A stretch of DNA of 64,000 nucleotides, taken from CTSoil-043 sp963821235 (GTDB lineage Bacteria; Chloroflexota; Limnocylindria; Limnocylindrales; CSP1-4). Position numbers and translations under genes: made by a program. The stretch spans positions 2,108,001 to 2,172,000 of the forward strand of contig CAWGCS010000001.1 in the NCBI GenBank assembly GCA_963821235.1, given 5' to 3'. This document shows, one piece after another, positions 50,133 through 58,259 of the stretch (within the stretch, counting starts at the first letter, position 1; every line of letters starts with the position of its first letter). The notes under the pieces were generated by a model. The model was not told the origin of the DNA. It saw only the letters and a list, made by a program, of their open reading frames with translations, and searched no databases.

Positions 50133-50476
50133 GGCCGTCGAGCGGGCTGGTGGGCCGGCGCCTCCGGGTAGACGGTGCCGCGTGCTCGCGCCTTCGCCAG
50201 CGCGGCCCGGTAGCCGCCCTCGCCGTGGTTCAGCCAGGACGCGATGCGGGTGATCGTGGCCGTGCTGGCGCCCGTCCGCCGCGAGATCTCGGAGTAGTGG
50301 AGGCCCTCGTCGAGGAGGCGGACCACCGCCCAGCGCTGGGCGAGGTCGCGCAGCTCGCCGATGGTGCAGAGGTCGCGCAGGAAGGCGGCCGCCTCGTCGG
50401 GATCCTCCAGCGCGAGGAAGGCATCGAGGAGGGCGTCAGCGTCCGGATTGCGCCAGTCATCGGGGCGTGGCTGCAT
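50129..50476 (-). CDS. yerC: TrpR-like transcriptional regulator (YerC/YecD family)
   Basis: A 115-residue helix-turn-helix protein of the TrpR superfamily. FLRDLCTIGELRDLAQRWAVVRLL is the conserved first part, and GLHYSEISRRTGASTATITRIASWLNHGEGGYR is the DNA-binding motif with the family ending. As first gene of the his operon, overlapping hisG by 4 bp, it is probably the histidine regulator. The ATG at 50476 has GAGG 6 nt upstream. The C-terminal 20 residues are Ala/Pro-rich. Confidence 0.92.
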   Translation of the reverse strand: MQPRPDDWRNPDADALLDAFLALEDPDEAAAFLRDLCTIGELRDLAQRWAVVRLLDEGLHYSEISRRTGASTATITRIASWLNHGEGGYRAALAKARARGTVYPEAPAHQPARRP

Positions 50477-50500
50477 GGGTCGGGTGCCTCGTGTGACATC

Positions 50501-50516
50501 TGCTAGCGTAGTAGCA
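50501..50516. promoter_or_regulatory. Candidate operator between yerC-his and hisA
   Basis: TGCTA-N6-TAGCA is an exact palindrome in its arms. It overlaps a minus-strand TACGCT that would be the yerC -10 hexamer and lies 24-39 nt upstream of the hisA start, so one bound protein could repress both directions. YerC is the obvious candidate. Confidence 0.5.
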
Positions 50517-50527
50517 CGGTAATACGG

Positions 50528-50533
50528 TATCAT
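50528..50533 (+). promoter_or_regulatory. -10 hexamer for leaderless hisA
   Basis: TATCAT ends exactly 6 nt before the hisA ATG. No Shine-Dalgarno sequence is present. Confidence 0.6.
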
Positions 50534-50539
50534 GTCGGC

Positions 50540-51298
50540 ATGAGAGTGCGCAAGCCCGATCCGCCAGCCTTCGCTCTCCTGCCCGCGATCGACCTGCGCG
50601 GCGGCCGCGTCGTGCGGCTCGTCCGCGGCGACTTCGGTCGCGAGACCGTCTACGGCGAGGACCCGCTCGCGGTCGCCGAGCGCTTCGTGGCGGACGGCGC
50701 CCGGTGGCTGCATGTCGTCGACCTCGACGGCGCACGGGAGCCGGCGGCACGCCAGCTGGCGGTGGTGGCGGCCGTGGTCGCCGGGGTGGGGAAGCAGACC
50801 CGGCTGGAGGTCGCCGGCGGCCTCCGCGACGAGCGGTCGGTGGAGGAGGTGCTCCGCGCCGGCGCTGCACGCGCGGTCATCGGTACGGCCGCGCTGGCCG
50901 ATCCTGCCTTCGCCGGCCGGCTCGTGGCGGCCCACGGGGCGGAGCGAATCGCGGTCGCCCTCGACGTGCGCGACGGCCTGGCGGTCGGCCATGGCTGGCG
51001 CCCCGGAGCCGGTGGGGTGCCGGTGAAGGACGCCGTGCGGCGCCTGGCCGACGCCGGCGTCTCGACCTTCGAGGTGACCGCGATCGACCGGGATGGCACG
51101 CTCGAAGGACCGGACGCGACGCTCCTCGCGGGGCTGGTGGCACTCCAGCGCGGCGCGATCGTCGCCTCGGCCGGGATCGCGACCCTCGAGGACCTGGCGA
51201 GCGTCCGTGACCTCGGCTGCTCGGGCGCGATCGTCGGGCGGGCGCTCTACGACGGCCGGCTCAGCCTGGCCGACGCGCTCGCCGCAACGGGCTCCTGA
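50540..51298 (+). CDS. hisA: ProFAR isomerase
   Basis: A 252-residue (beta-alpha)8 barrel isomerising ProFAR to PRFAR in histidine synthesis. LLPAIDLRGGRVVRLVRGDF carries the catalytic Asp; WLHVVDLDGARE, LEVAGGLRDE, AVIGTAAL, VTAIDRDGTLEGPD (second Asp) and VASAGIATLEDL are family blocks. It is split from the rest of the his genes and transcribed divergently from the yerC-led operon. The ATG follows a TATCAT hexamer by 6 nt. Confidence 0.96.
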   Translation: MRVRKPDPPAFALLPAIDLRGGRVVRLVRGDFGRETVYGEDPLAVAERFVADGARWLHVVDLDGAREPAARQLAVVAAVVAGVGKQTRLEVAGGLRDERSVEEVLRAGAARAVIGTAALADPAFAGRLVAAHGAERIAVALDVRDGLAVGHGWRPGAGGVPVKDAVRRLADAGVSTFEVTAIDRDGTLEGPDATLLAGLVALQRGAIVASAGIATLEDLASVRDLGCSGAIVGRALYDGRLSLADALAATGS

Positions 51299-51364
51299 GA
51301 CCGACTCGCGGGTGAGCCAGGCTCGCGGGCTCCTCCGGACGAGCCGGACCGAGCGGCCGCCCGG

Positions 51365-53449
51365 TCAGTGGCCGGCCGCCTCGGTCTCCTTCTTGTGGGC
51401 CTCGATGACCTTCTCGGCGAGGTGGGCCGGGACGTCCTCGTAGTGGTCCAGCGTGGACGAGAACGTGCCGCGCCCCCCGGTGAGGGAGCGGAGCTCGGTG
51501 GCGTAGCTGAAGAGCTCGGCCTGGGGGACCTGGGCGATGATGACCTGCATCCCGTCGCCGGTGACGTCCATCCCCATGACCCGGCCGCGCCGCCCGTTGA
51601 GGTCGCGGTTGACGTCGCCCATGAACCGTTCGGGAACGCGGATCGCCACGTTCATGATCGGCTCCTGGAGGACCGGCCGGCAGTCCATGACGCCCTTCCT
51701 GAGGGCCATCGACGCCGCCAGCTGGAACGACAGGTCGTTGGAGTCGACCGTGTGGAAGGATCCGTCGTAGAGGGTCGCCTTGAAGTCGACGAGCGGATAG
51801 CCGGCCAGGATCCCGTCCGCCGCCGCGGAGCGGACGCCCTTCTCCACGCCGGGGAAGAAGTTCCTGGGCACCACGCCGCCCACCACCTTCTCGGCGAAGG
51901 CGACCCCGCCCTCGGGGTTGGGCTCGATCTCCAGCCAGACGTGGCCGAACATGCCGTGGCCGCCCGTCTGCTTCTTGTACTTGCCCTCGACCTGGGTCCT
52001 GCCCCGGATCGTCTCCCGGTAGGGGACCTTCGGGGTGTGGGTCGCGATGGCCGAGCCGAACTTGCGCTTCAGGCGCTCGGTGATCACGGCGACGTGCGTC
52101 TCGCCCATCGTCACGAGGAGCTGCTCCCCCGTGGCGCTGCGTTCCACGCGGACGGTCGGCTCCTCCTCCAGCATGCGCTGGAGGGCCGGGCCCATCTTGT
52201 CGAGGTCGGCCTTCGTCTGCGGCTCGATCGCCACCAGGAGGGTCGGGCTGGGGTAGACGGGGCGGTCGAGGACGAAGGGCCGCTCCTTGGTCGAGATGGT
52301 GTCCCCGGTCGCGGTGGCCGACAGCTTGGCGACCGCGCCGATCTCGCCGGCCTTCAGCTCGCCGACCGGCTCCTGCTCCTTGCCGTGGAGGCGGAGGAGC
52401 TGGCCGATCCGCTCGTCCTCGCCCTTCTCCGCGTTCCAGGCGTGGGCCTGGCTGCGGAGCGTGCCGGAGAGGACCCGCAGGTAGGTGAGGCGGCCGACGA
52501 ACGGGTCGGCGGTGGTCTTGAAGACGCGGACGAGGAGCGGGCCGTCGGCGTCGGGTGCGACCTCGAGGGGGTCGCCCGACTTCGGCTCGCGGGCGACCGT
52601 CGGCGGCTCCTCGGCCGGCGTCGGCAGGTAGCGCACGATCGCGTCGAGGAGGCCGCGAAGGCCGATCCCCTTCGTGGCGCTGGCGACGAGGACGGGTGCC
52701 AGGAGCGAGTCGCGGACGCCGCGATGGAGGCACGCGTCGAGCTCGGCGTCGGTGATCTCCTCGCCCTCGAGGTACTTGGAGAGGACGTCGTCGTCGGCCT
52801 CCGAGGCGGCCTCCAGGAGCTGGTCGCGGCGCGTCGCGACTTCGGCCTCCATCTCGGCCGGAATCGGGATCTCGACCTCCTGCTTGCCGTCCCAGCGGAA
52901 GGCGCGGCGGTGGACGAGGTCGACGTAGCCGCCGAACGAGTCGGCCTTGCCGATGGCCAGCTGGAGCGGGGCGATCTTGGTGCCGAACGCTTCGCGGAGC
53001 GCGTCGAGCACGCCCGACGGCTCGGCGTTCTCCCGATCGCACTTGTTGACGACGAAGAGGGCCGCGGTCCGGTTGGCCCGCCCCAGGGCGACCGCGTTCT
53101 CCGTGCCGGCCTCGACGCCGCCCGTGGCATCGACGCAGATGAGGGCCGCGTCGACGGCCTGGAACCCCGAGACGACCTCCGCCACGAAGTCCGGGTAGCC
53201 GGGCGTGTCGACGAGGGTCACGAGATTGCCGTCGTCGTCGAGCGAGGCGACCGCCAGCGAGAGCGACATGTGCCGCTTCTGCTCCTCCGGCTCGAAGTCG
53301 AGGCTGGCGGTCCCGTCCTCGACGCGACCCTGCCGGTTGATCGACCCGGTCCGGTAGAGGAGCGCCTCGGCGAGCGTCGTCTTCCCGGCACCGGCGTGGC
53401 CGGCGAGGACGACGCTGCGGAGGTGGGGGGTGTCGACGCTCTTGGTCAT
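51365..53449 (-). CDS. EF-G-like translational GTPase (EF-G2 type)
   Basis: A 694-residue GTPase with the five-domain layout of elongation factor G. The P-loop is LAGHAGAGKTTLAEALL, G3 is VDTPGYPDF and G4 is VNKCDRE. The C-terminal domains IV/V include YKKQTGGHGMFGHVWLEIEP, the FFPGVEKGVRSA block and RGRVMGMDV. Differences from canonical EF-G in the P-loop and switch region suggest the paralogue EF-G2/FusA2, whose role in Actinobacteria and Chloroflexota is not settled; it may act as a ribosome-associated GTPase rather than in normal translocation. It faces yebC divergently. Confidence 0.9.
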   Translation of the reverse strand: MTKSVDTPHLRSVVLAGHAGAGKTTLAEALLYRTGSINRQGRVEDGTASLDFEPEEQKRHMSLSLAVASLDDDGNLVTLVDTPGYPDFVAEVVSGFQAVDAALICVDATGGVEAGTENAVALGRANRTAALFVVNKCDRENAEPSGVLDALREAFGTKIAPLQLAIGKADSFGGYVDLVHRRAFRWDGKQEVEIPIPAEMEAEVATRRDQLLEAASEADDDVLSKYLEGEEITDAELDACLHRGVRDSLLAPVLVASATKGIGLRGLLDAIVRYLPTPAEEPPTVAREPKSGDPLEVAPDADGPLLVRVFKTTADPFVGRLTYLRVLSGTLRSQAHAWNAEKGEDERIGQLLRLHGKEQEPVGELKAGEIGAVAKLSATATGDTISTKERPFVLDRPVYPSPTLLVAIEPQTKADLDKMGPALQRMLEEEPTVRVERSATGEQLLVTMGETHVAVITERLKRKFGSAIATHTPKVPYRETIRGRTQVEGKYKKQTGGHGMFGHVWLEIEPNPEGGVAFAEKVVGGVVPRNFFPGVEKGVRSAAADGILAGYPLVDFKATLYDGSFHTVDSNDLSFQLAASMALRKGVMDCRPVLQEPIMNVAIRVPERFMGDVNRDLNGRRGRVMGMDVTGDGMQVIIAQVPQAELFSYATELRSLTGGRGTFSSTLDHYEDVPAHLAEKVIEAHKKETEAAGH

Positions 53450-53563
53450 CGGTGCGCTGAGACCTCGTAGGGCGGGCTGGGGGCTCGCGGCAGGGACGTC
53501 GTCGGGCGGACCCTGGGCATCTCGGGCGGGGCCGCGGCGGGCGTTCTGAGCATGATAGTCCGC

Positions 53564-53569
53564 TATACT
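53564..53569 (+). promoter_or_regulatory. -10 hexamer for leaderless yebC
   Basis: GC-TATACT ends 8 nt before the yebC ATG. No Shine-Dalgarno sequence is present. Confidence 0.6.
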
Positions 53570-53577
53570 CCGGCCCG

Positions 53578-54327
53578 ATGTCCGGTCACTCCAAATGGTC
53601 CCAGATCAAACGCCAGAAAGGCGCCAACGACGTCAAGCGGGGCGCCATCTTCACCAAGATGGGCCGCGAGATCGCGGTGGCGGCCCGGGCCGGCGGGGGC
53701 GATCCGGACGGCAACTTCCGCCTTCGCCTGGCCATCGAGAAGGCCCGCTCGGTGAACATGCCGGCGGACACGATCAAGCGGGCCATCGAGAAGGCCACCG
53801 GGGGCGGCGAGGCCGAGCAGTTCGAGGAGATCGTATACGAGGGCTACGGGCCGGGCGGCGTCGGCGTCCTCGTCGAGGTGGCGACCGACAACCGGAACCG
53901 GACCGCGGCGGAGGTGCGCTCCATCTTCAGCAAGGCCGGCGGGCAGCTGGCCGGCTCCGGCGCCGTCGCCTGGCAGTTCGAGCAGCGGGGCGTGATCTCG
54001 GTCCCCCGCGCGGCCTCCGACCCCGACGAGGTGGCCCTCCTCGCCATCGACGCCGGCGCGAGCGACGTGGAGACGACCACCGATCCCCTCGAGATCTACA
54101 CCGAGCCCGCCGACCTCGAGCAGGTGCAGCTCGCCCTCCAGAAGGCGGGCGTGGCGATCGAGTCGGGCGACGTGGCCATGATCGCCAAGCAGACGATCGC
54201 CGTCGACGCCGGCAGGGCGCGCCAGAACCTGCGCCTGGTGGAGCACCTCGAGGACCTCGAGGACGTCCAGCGGGTCACCAGCAACCTCGAGCTGACCGAC
54301 GAGATCCTGGCCGAGGTCGCCGGGTGA
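53578..54327 (+). CDS. yebC: YebC/PmpR family protein
   Basis: A 249-residue member of the YebC family: MSGHSKWSQIKRQKGANDVKRGAIFTK at the start, MPADTIKRAIEKATGG and YEGYGPGGVGVLVE in the middle. The family has been described as a DNA-binding regulator and more recently as a translation factor helping ribosomes at proline stretches. Leading the ruvCA genes is a common arrangement. It overlaps ruvC by 4 bp. Confidence 0.95.
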   Translation: MSGHSKWSQIKRQKGANDVKRGAIFTKMGREIAVAARAGGGDPDGNFRLRLAIEKARSVNMPADTIKRAIEKATGGGEAEQFEEIVYEGYGPGGVGVLVEVATDNRNRTAAEVRSIFSKAGGQLAGSGAVAWQFEQRGVISVPRAASDPDEVALLAIDAGASDVETTTDPLEIYTEPADLEQVQLALQKAGVAIESGDVAMIAKQTIAVDAGRARQNLRLVEHLEDLEDVQRVTSNLELTDEILAEVAG

Positions 54328-55013
54328 TCGTCCTCGGGATCGACCCGGGGACCGCCTCGCTGGGCTACGGGCTCGTCGACCGGACGGGCAGCCACCTCCG
54401 GGCGATCGACTTCGGGGCCTTCCACACCGAGGCGGACCTGCCGCTCCCGGACCGCCTCCTGGCGATCCACGTCTTCCTGCAGGACCTCATCGAGCTGCAC
54501 GCGCCGGCCCTCCTCGGCGTCGAGCGCATCTTCCACTCGCGGAACGTCCAGACGGCGCTGGCGGTCGGCCATGCGCGGGGCGTCGTCCTGCTCGCCGCCG
54601 CCGCCCACGGGCTGGCGGTGCGCGAGGCGACTCCGTCGGAGGTCAAGAGCGCGGTCACGGGCTACGGCTCGGCCGACAAGGGCCAGGTCGGCCGGATGGT
54701 CCAGGCGATCCTCGACCTGCCGGAGCCGCCCCAGCCCGACGACGCCGCCGACGCGCTGGCGATCGCCATCTGGACCGCCAACCGGGAGCGGGCCGGAGAG
54801 CGGATCAACGCCGGGATCCTCGACCGGGCGGCCGTCGCGCCGCGCCGGGCGGACGAGACGCCCTACGAGCGCGCGGTCCGCGACGCCCTCGCCCGCGAGC
54901 AGCGGATGCTCGAGACCTGGGACGGGACCGCCCCGCGGGGCGGGACGACCCGCTCGGCCCGGCCGGCGATGCGGCGGCCGCGGGCGACCGCCCGTCCGGA
55001 TCGGGCGGGATGA
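54324..55013 (+). CDS. ruvC: Holliday junction resolvase RuvC
   Basis: A 229-residue resolvase. The acidic catalytic residues are in VLGIDPGTASLGYGLVD, LGVERIFHSRN and PDDAADALAIAIW. The first 165 residues are the normal protein; the last 60 are a basic Arg/Ala/Pro tail (RGGTTRSARPAMRRPRA) longer than usual. GTG at 54324 overlaps yebC, and its stop overlaps ruvA. Confidence 0.95.
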   Translation: MIVLGIDPGTASLGYGLVDRTGSHLRAIDFGAFHTEADLPLPDRLLAIHVFLQDLIELHAPALLGVERIFHSRNVQTALAVGHARGVVLLAAAAHGLAVREATPSEVKSAVTGYGSADKGQVGRMVQAILDLPEPPQPDDAADALAIAIWTANRERAGERINAGILDRAAVAPRRADETPYERAVRDALAREQRMLETWDGTAPRGGTTRSARPAMRRPRATARPDRAG

Positions 55014-55624
55014 TCGCGTCCCTGGAGGGCGTCGTCGGGGCGGTCGCCGCCGACAGCCTCGTCCTCGAGGTCGGCGGGATCGGCTACCGCGTCTATGCCG
55101 CGCCCGCGATCCTCGCCGCCGCGGAGCCGGGCAAGCGCCTGAAGCTCCACACCCATCACCTGGTGCGCGAGGACCTCCAGGCCCTGTACGGCTTCCGCTC
55201 GGCCGACGAGCTGGGGTTCTTCGGGCTCCTCATGACGGTCACCGGCGTCGGACCGAAGGTCGCCCTCGGCATCGTCGGCAGCCGGCCCGTCACGGAGCTG
55301 CAGCTGGCCATCCTCGCCGACGACCAGGCGGTCCTCACCGCGATCGGCGGGGTGGGGAAGCGGCTGGCCGCCCGGATCGTCCTGGAGCTCAAGGAGAAGG
55401 TGGCCGCGGCGGGCACGGCCGCGGCGGCGATCGCCGGCGGCCCGAAGGGGGGCGGCGGAGGCCCCACGGAGGGCGAGGTCGTGGCCGCCATGCAGGCCCT
55501 CGGCTACACGCTCGCCGAGGCCCGCGACGCCGCCCGGGCCGGCGCGGCGGGGGCTCCGGCCGGCGGGACCCTCGAGGACCGCGTCAAGGCCGCCCTGCGG
55601 GCGATCTCGGGCGGCCCGCGCTAG
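55010..55624 (+). CDS. ruvA: Holliday junction DNA helicase RuvA
   Basis: A 204-residue RuvA. Domain I (MIASLEGVVGAV, LHTHHLVREDLQALYGF), domain II with two helix-hairpin-helix motifs (TVTGVGPKVAL, AIGGVGKRLAARIVLELK) and, after a Gly/Ala linker, domain III (VVAAMQALGYTLAEARDAAR) that contacts RuvB are all present. ATG overlaps the ruvC stop by 4 bp. Confidence 0.96.
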   Translation: MIASLEGVVGAVAADSLVLEVGGIGYRVYAAPAILAAAEPGKRLKLHTHHLVREDLQALYGFRSADELGFFGLLMTVTGVGPKVALGIVGSRPVTELQLAILADDQAVLTAIGGVGKRLAARIVLELKEKVAAAGTAAAAIAGGPKGGGGGPTEGEVVAAMQALGYTLAEARDAARAGAAGAPAGGTLEDRVKAALRAISGGPR

Positions 55625-55691
55625 GCCCGATCGGGTGACGCGCGGCCCGGCGGACGGATCGAACATCCGTGCGAAACGGGTCCGCGCATGC

Positions 55692-55697
55692 TAGACT
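55692..55697 (+). promoter_or_regulatory. -10 hexamer for leaderless ruvB
   Basis: GC-TAGACT ends 7 nt before the ruvB ATG, so ruvB has its own leaderless promoter separate from yebC-ruvCA. Confidence 0.6.
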
Positions 55698-55704
55698 CCG
55701 CGCG

Positions 55705-56817
55705 ATGACCGACGCCCCGGGCAGCTTCCTCGCCGCCGATCTCGTCGACGAGACCGAGGTCGCCGTGGAGCGCTCGCTGCGGCCGCGCAGCCTCGACGAG
55801 TACCTCGGCCAGCGCGAGGTGAAGGCCGGCCTCTCCGTGCTCCTGACCGCCGCGCGGCGGCGAGGGGAGGCATCCGATCACGTCCTCCTGCACGGCCCGC
55901 CCGGCCTGGGCAAGACGACCCTGGCCACGATCATCGCCCGCGAGCTCGGGGTCAACATCCGCTACACGTCGGGCCCGGCCATCGAGCGGGCCGGGGACCT
56001 GGCTGCCATCCTGACTTCGCTCGACGAGCGCGACGTCCTCTTCATCGACGAGATCCACCGCCTCAACCGCGCCGTCGAGGAGATCCTCTACCCGGCCATG
56101 GAGGACTTCGCCCTCGACGTGATGATCGGCAAGGGGCCCTCCGCCCGCTCCCTGCGGCTGACCCTGCGGCCCTTCACGATCGTCGGCGCCACCACCCGGG
56201 CCGGCCGCATCAGCGGCCCCCTGCGCGACCGCTTCGGCGCGACCTACCGCCTCGACTTCTACGCCGAGGAGGACCTCGTGGCGATCGTCCACCGCTCGGC
56301 CAGCATCCTCGGCATCGAGATCACCGACGCGGCCGCCGTGGCGATCGCGTCGCGCGGGCGGGCCACGCCGCGGATCGTCAACCGCCTCCTGCGGCGCGTC
56401 CGCGACCATGCCGAGGTCCACGGCGACGGCCGCGTCGACGGCGCCGCGGTCGCCGAGGCGATGGGCGTCCTCGAGATCGACGCCGAGGGCCTCGACGCCA
56501 CCGACCGCCGCCTCCTCGCCGCGATCGTCCAGAAGTTCGGCGGCGGGCCGGTCGGGGTCGCCGCGCTCGCCGCGATCCTTGCCGAGGAGATCGAGACCGT
56601 CGAGGACGTCTACGAGCCGTACCTCCTCCGGATCGGGTTCCTGGACCGGACCCCCCAGGGGCGCGTCGCGACCGACCGTGCCCGGGCCCACCTGGCCGCC
56701 CTCGGCTACGAGGTCCCGCCCCGCCGCGCCGATCGCGAGCCGACCATCTGGGAGGCGCCCCTCGGCGACGACGCCGCGGCCTCTGACGCCCCCACCCTCG
56801 GCCTGCCGGAGGCCTGA
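55705..56817 (+). CDS. ruvB: Holliday junction DNA helicase RuvB
   Basis: A 370-residue AAA+ motor. It has LRPRSLDEYLGQ, the Walker A LLHGPPGLGKTTLATIIA, Walker B VLFIDEIHRLNR, sensor 1 GATTRAG and the Arg finger region GPLRDRFG, then the winged-helix C-terminus with EPYLLRIGFLDRTPQGR. The ATG at 55705 is set by the promoter hexamer 7 nt upstream; an earlier in-frame ATG at 55669 is unlikely. Confidence 0.97.
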   Translation: MTDAPGSFLAADLVDETEVAVERSLRPRSLDEYLGQREVKAGLSVLLTAARRRGEASDHVLLHGPPGLGKTTLATIIARELGVNIRYTSGPAIERAGDLAAILTSLDERDVLFIDEIHRLNRAVEEILYPAMEDFALDVMIGKGPSARSLRLTLRPFTIVGATTRAGRISGPLRDRFGATYRLDFYAEEDLVAIVHRSASILGIEITDAAAVAIASRGRATPRIVNRLLRRVRDHAEVHGDGRVDGAAVAEAMGVLEIDAEGLDATDRRLLAAIVQKFGGGPVGVAALAAILAEEIETVEDVYEPYLLRIGFLDRTPQGRVATDRARAHLAALGYEVPPRRADREPTIWEAPLGDDAAASDAPTLGLPEA

Positions 56818-56825
56818 GCCGGATC

Positions 56826-57989
56826 GTGCCGGGCGCCGCCCGCTTCGAGGTCCTCGTCCCGCCGCCCGCCGACGGCTCCACCCGGGCGCGGGTCGGACGC
56901 CTCCACCTCTCCCACGGGACGGTGGAGACGCCGATCTTCATGCCGGTCGGCACGAACGCCACGGTGAAGGCGCTCCATCCGGACGACCTCGAGGACGTCG
57001 GCGCCCAGATCATCCTGGCCAACACCTACCACCTCTACCTGCGGCCGGGGCACGAGCGGATCGCCCGCCTCGGCGGGCTGCACGCGTTCATGGGCTGGGA
57101 CCGGCCCATCCTGACCGACTCGGGCGGCTTCCAGGTGGTCTCCCTCGACGACCTCAACCTGATCGACGACGGCGGCGTCACCTTCCGCAGCCACCACGAC
57201 GGGTCGTCGCACCGCTTCACGCCGGAGTCCTCCATGGCGATCCAGGAGGCGCTGGGCGCCGACGTGGCGGTCGCCTTCGACCAGCCCGTGCCGCCGGCCT
57301 CGACGGACCCCCGCGACGTGGCGATCGCGACCGAGCGCACCCACCGCTGGGCGGAGCGCTCCCTGGCCGCCCATCACCGTCCCGACCAGGCCCTCTTCGG
57401 GGTCATCCAGGGCGGCCTCGACCCCGACCTGCGGCGGCGCTCGACCTCGATCATCGGCGGCCTTCCCTTCGACGGGCTCAACATCGGGGGCTTGGCCGGC
57501 GACGAGACGGCGGCCCAGCGCGAGGCGGTCCTCGACGTCGTCGTGCCGGCCCTCGACGGCGACCCGCGAGTCCGCTACCTCATGGGCCTCGGCTCGCCGC
57601 TCGACCTCCTGGAGGCCGTCCACCGTGGCGTGGACCTCTTCGACTCCGTGCTCCCCGCCCGCGTCGCCCGGAACGCCCAGGCCTGGGTTCCGGGCGGCCG
57701 CCTCAACCTCCGCAACGAGCGCTTCCGGGACGACCCGGGGCCGATCCAGGAAGGCTGCCGCTGTCTCGCCTGTCGCCGCTTCTCGCGGGCCTACCTGGCC
57801 CACCTGTTCCGGGCCGGCGAGCTCCTCGCCTATCGGCTCGCGACTTGTCACAACCTCACCTTCACCCTAGACTTCATGGCCGAGATCCGGGCCGCCTTGC
57901 GCGCCGGGACCTTCCCAGAGCGACTTCCGGAGCTGCGCTCGCTGGCGAGCCGGCGACGCCGCGATGAAGCGGCGGTGCAGCCCGCATGA
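56826..57989 (+). CDS. tgt: Queuine/preQ1 tRNA-guanine transglycosylase
   Basis: A 387-residue TGT exchanging G34 in tRNAs with GUN anticodons. LTDSGGFQVVSL holds the catalytic Asp, DVAVAFDQPVPP the substrate-binding Asp region, IIGGLPFDGLNIGGLAGDE the second active-site part, and CRCLACRRFSRAYLAHLFRAGE with ATCHNLTF the zinc site. No queA or other queuosine gene is adjacent. GTG start 9 nt after ruvB. Confidence 0.96.
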   Translation: MPGAARFEVLVPPPADGSTRARVGRLHLSHGTVETPIFMPVGTNATVKALHPDDLEDVGAQIILANTYHLYLRPGHERIARLGGLHAFMGWDRPILTDSGGFQVVSLDDLNLIDDGGVTFRSHHDGSSHRFTPESSMAIQEALGADVAVAFDQPVPPASTDPRDVAIATERTHRWAERSLAAHHRPDQALFGVIQGGLDPDLRRRSTSIIGGLPFDGLNIGGLAGDETAAQREAVLDVVVPALDGDPRVRYLMGLGSPLDLLEAVHRGVDLFDSVLPARVARNAQAWVPGGRLNLRNERFRDDPGPIQEGCRCLACRRFSRAYLAHLFRAGELLAYRLATCHNLTFTLDFMAEIRAALRAGTFPERLPELRSLASRRRRDEAAVQPA

Positions 57990-58001
57990 AGGACCAGGCG
58001 C

Positions 58002-58007
58002 TACCCT
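58002..58007 (+). promoter_or_regulatory. -10 hexamer for the small basic protein gene
   Basis: GC-TACCCT, 24 nt before the ATG at 58032. It overlaps the unrelated frame after tgt. Confidence 0.4.
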
Positions 58008-58031
58008 CGAAACCCGCGGAGGCGTTCGACG

Positions 58032-58193
58032 ATGGGATCCCGAGACCGACCTCACCGCGAAGGCAAGAAGAAGGCCAAGGCCGCGGAGCCGAAGCCGAAG
58101 CTCTCGCCGTTCCTCGAACCCCCGCAGAGCGTCGAGATCATCAAGCCGAAGCGGAAGCCACGGACCGTCGTCGAGGACGAAGGCGAGGGCTGA
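58032..58193 (+). CDS. Small Lys/Pro-rich basic protein
   Basis: A 53-residue protein, very basic in the first two thirds (GKKKAKAAEPKPKLSPFLEP, EIIKPKRKPRT) with an acidic end (VEDEGEG). Support comes from a promoter hexamer (TACCCT) and a CGGAGG Shine-Dalgarno sequence about 10 nt upstream, and from its ordered charge pattern. Similar short Lys/Pro-rich proteins occur in Actinobacteria and Chloroflexota, without known function; binding to nucleic acid or the ribosome is a guess. It sits between tgt and recA, 66 nt before the latter. It is too short to be certain. Confidence 0.55.
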   Translation: MGSRDRPHREGKKKAKAAEPKPKLSPFLEPPQSVEIIKPKRKPRTVVEDEGEG

Positions 58194-58259
58194 CACCAGG
58201 GGCGGGCGGGGAAACGTCCGCTCCGCCGGGGCCGTGGGCACGGACAGGAGCGTGACGAG

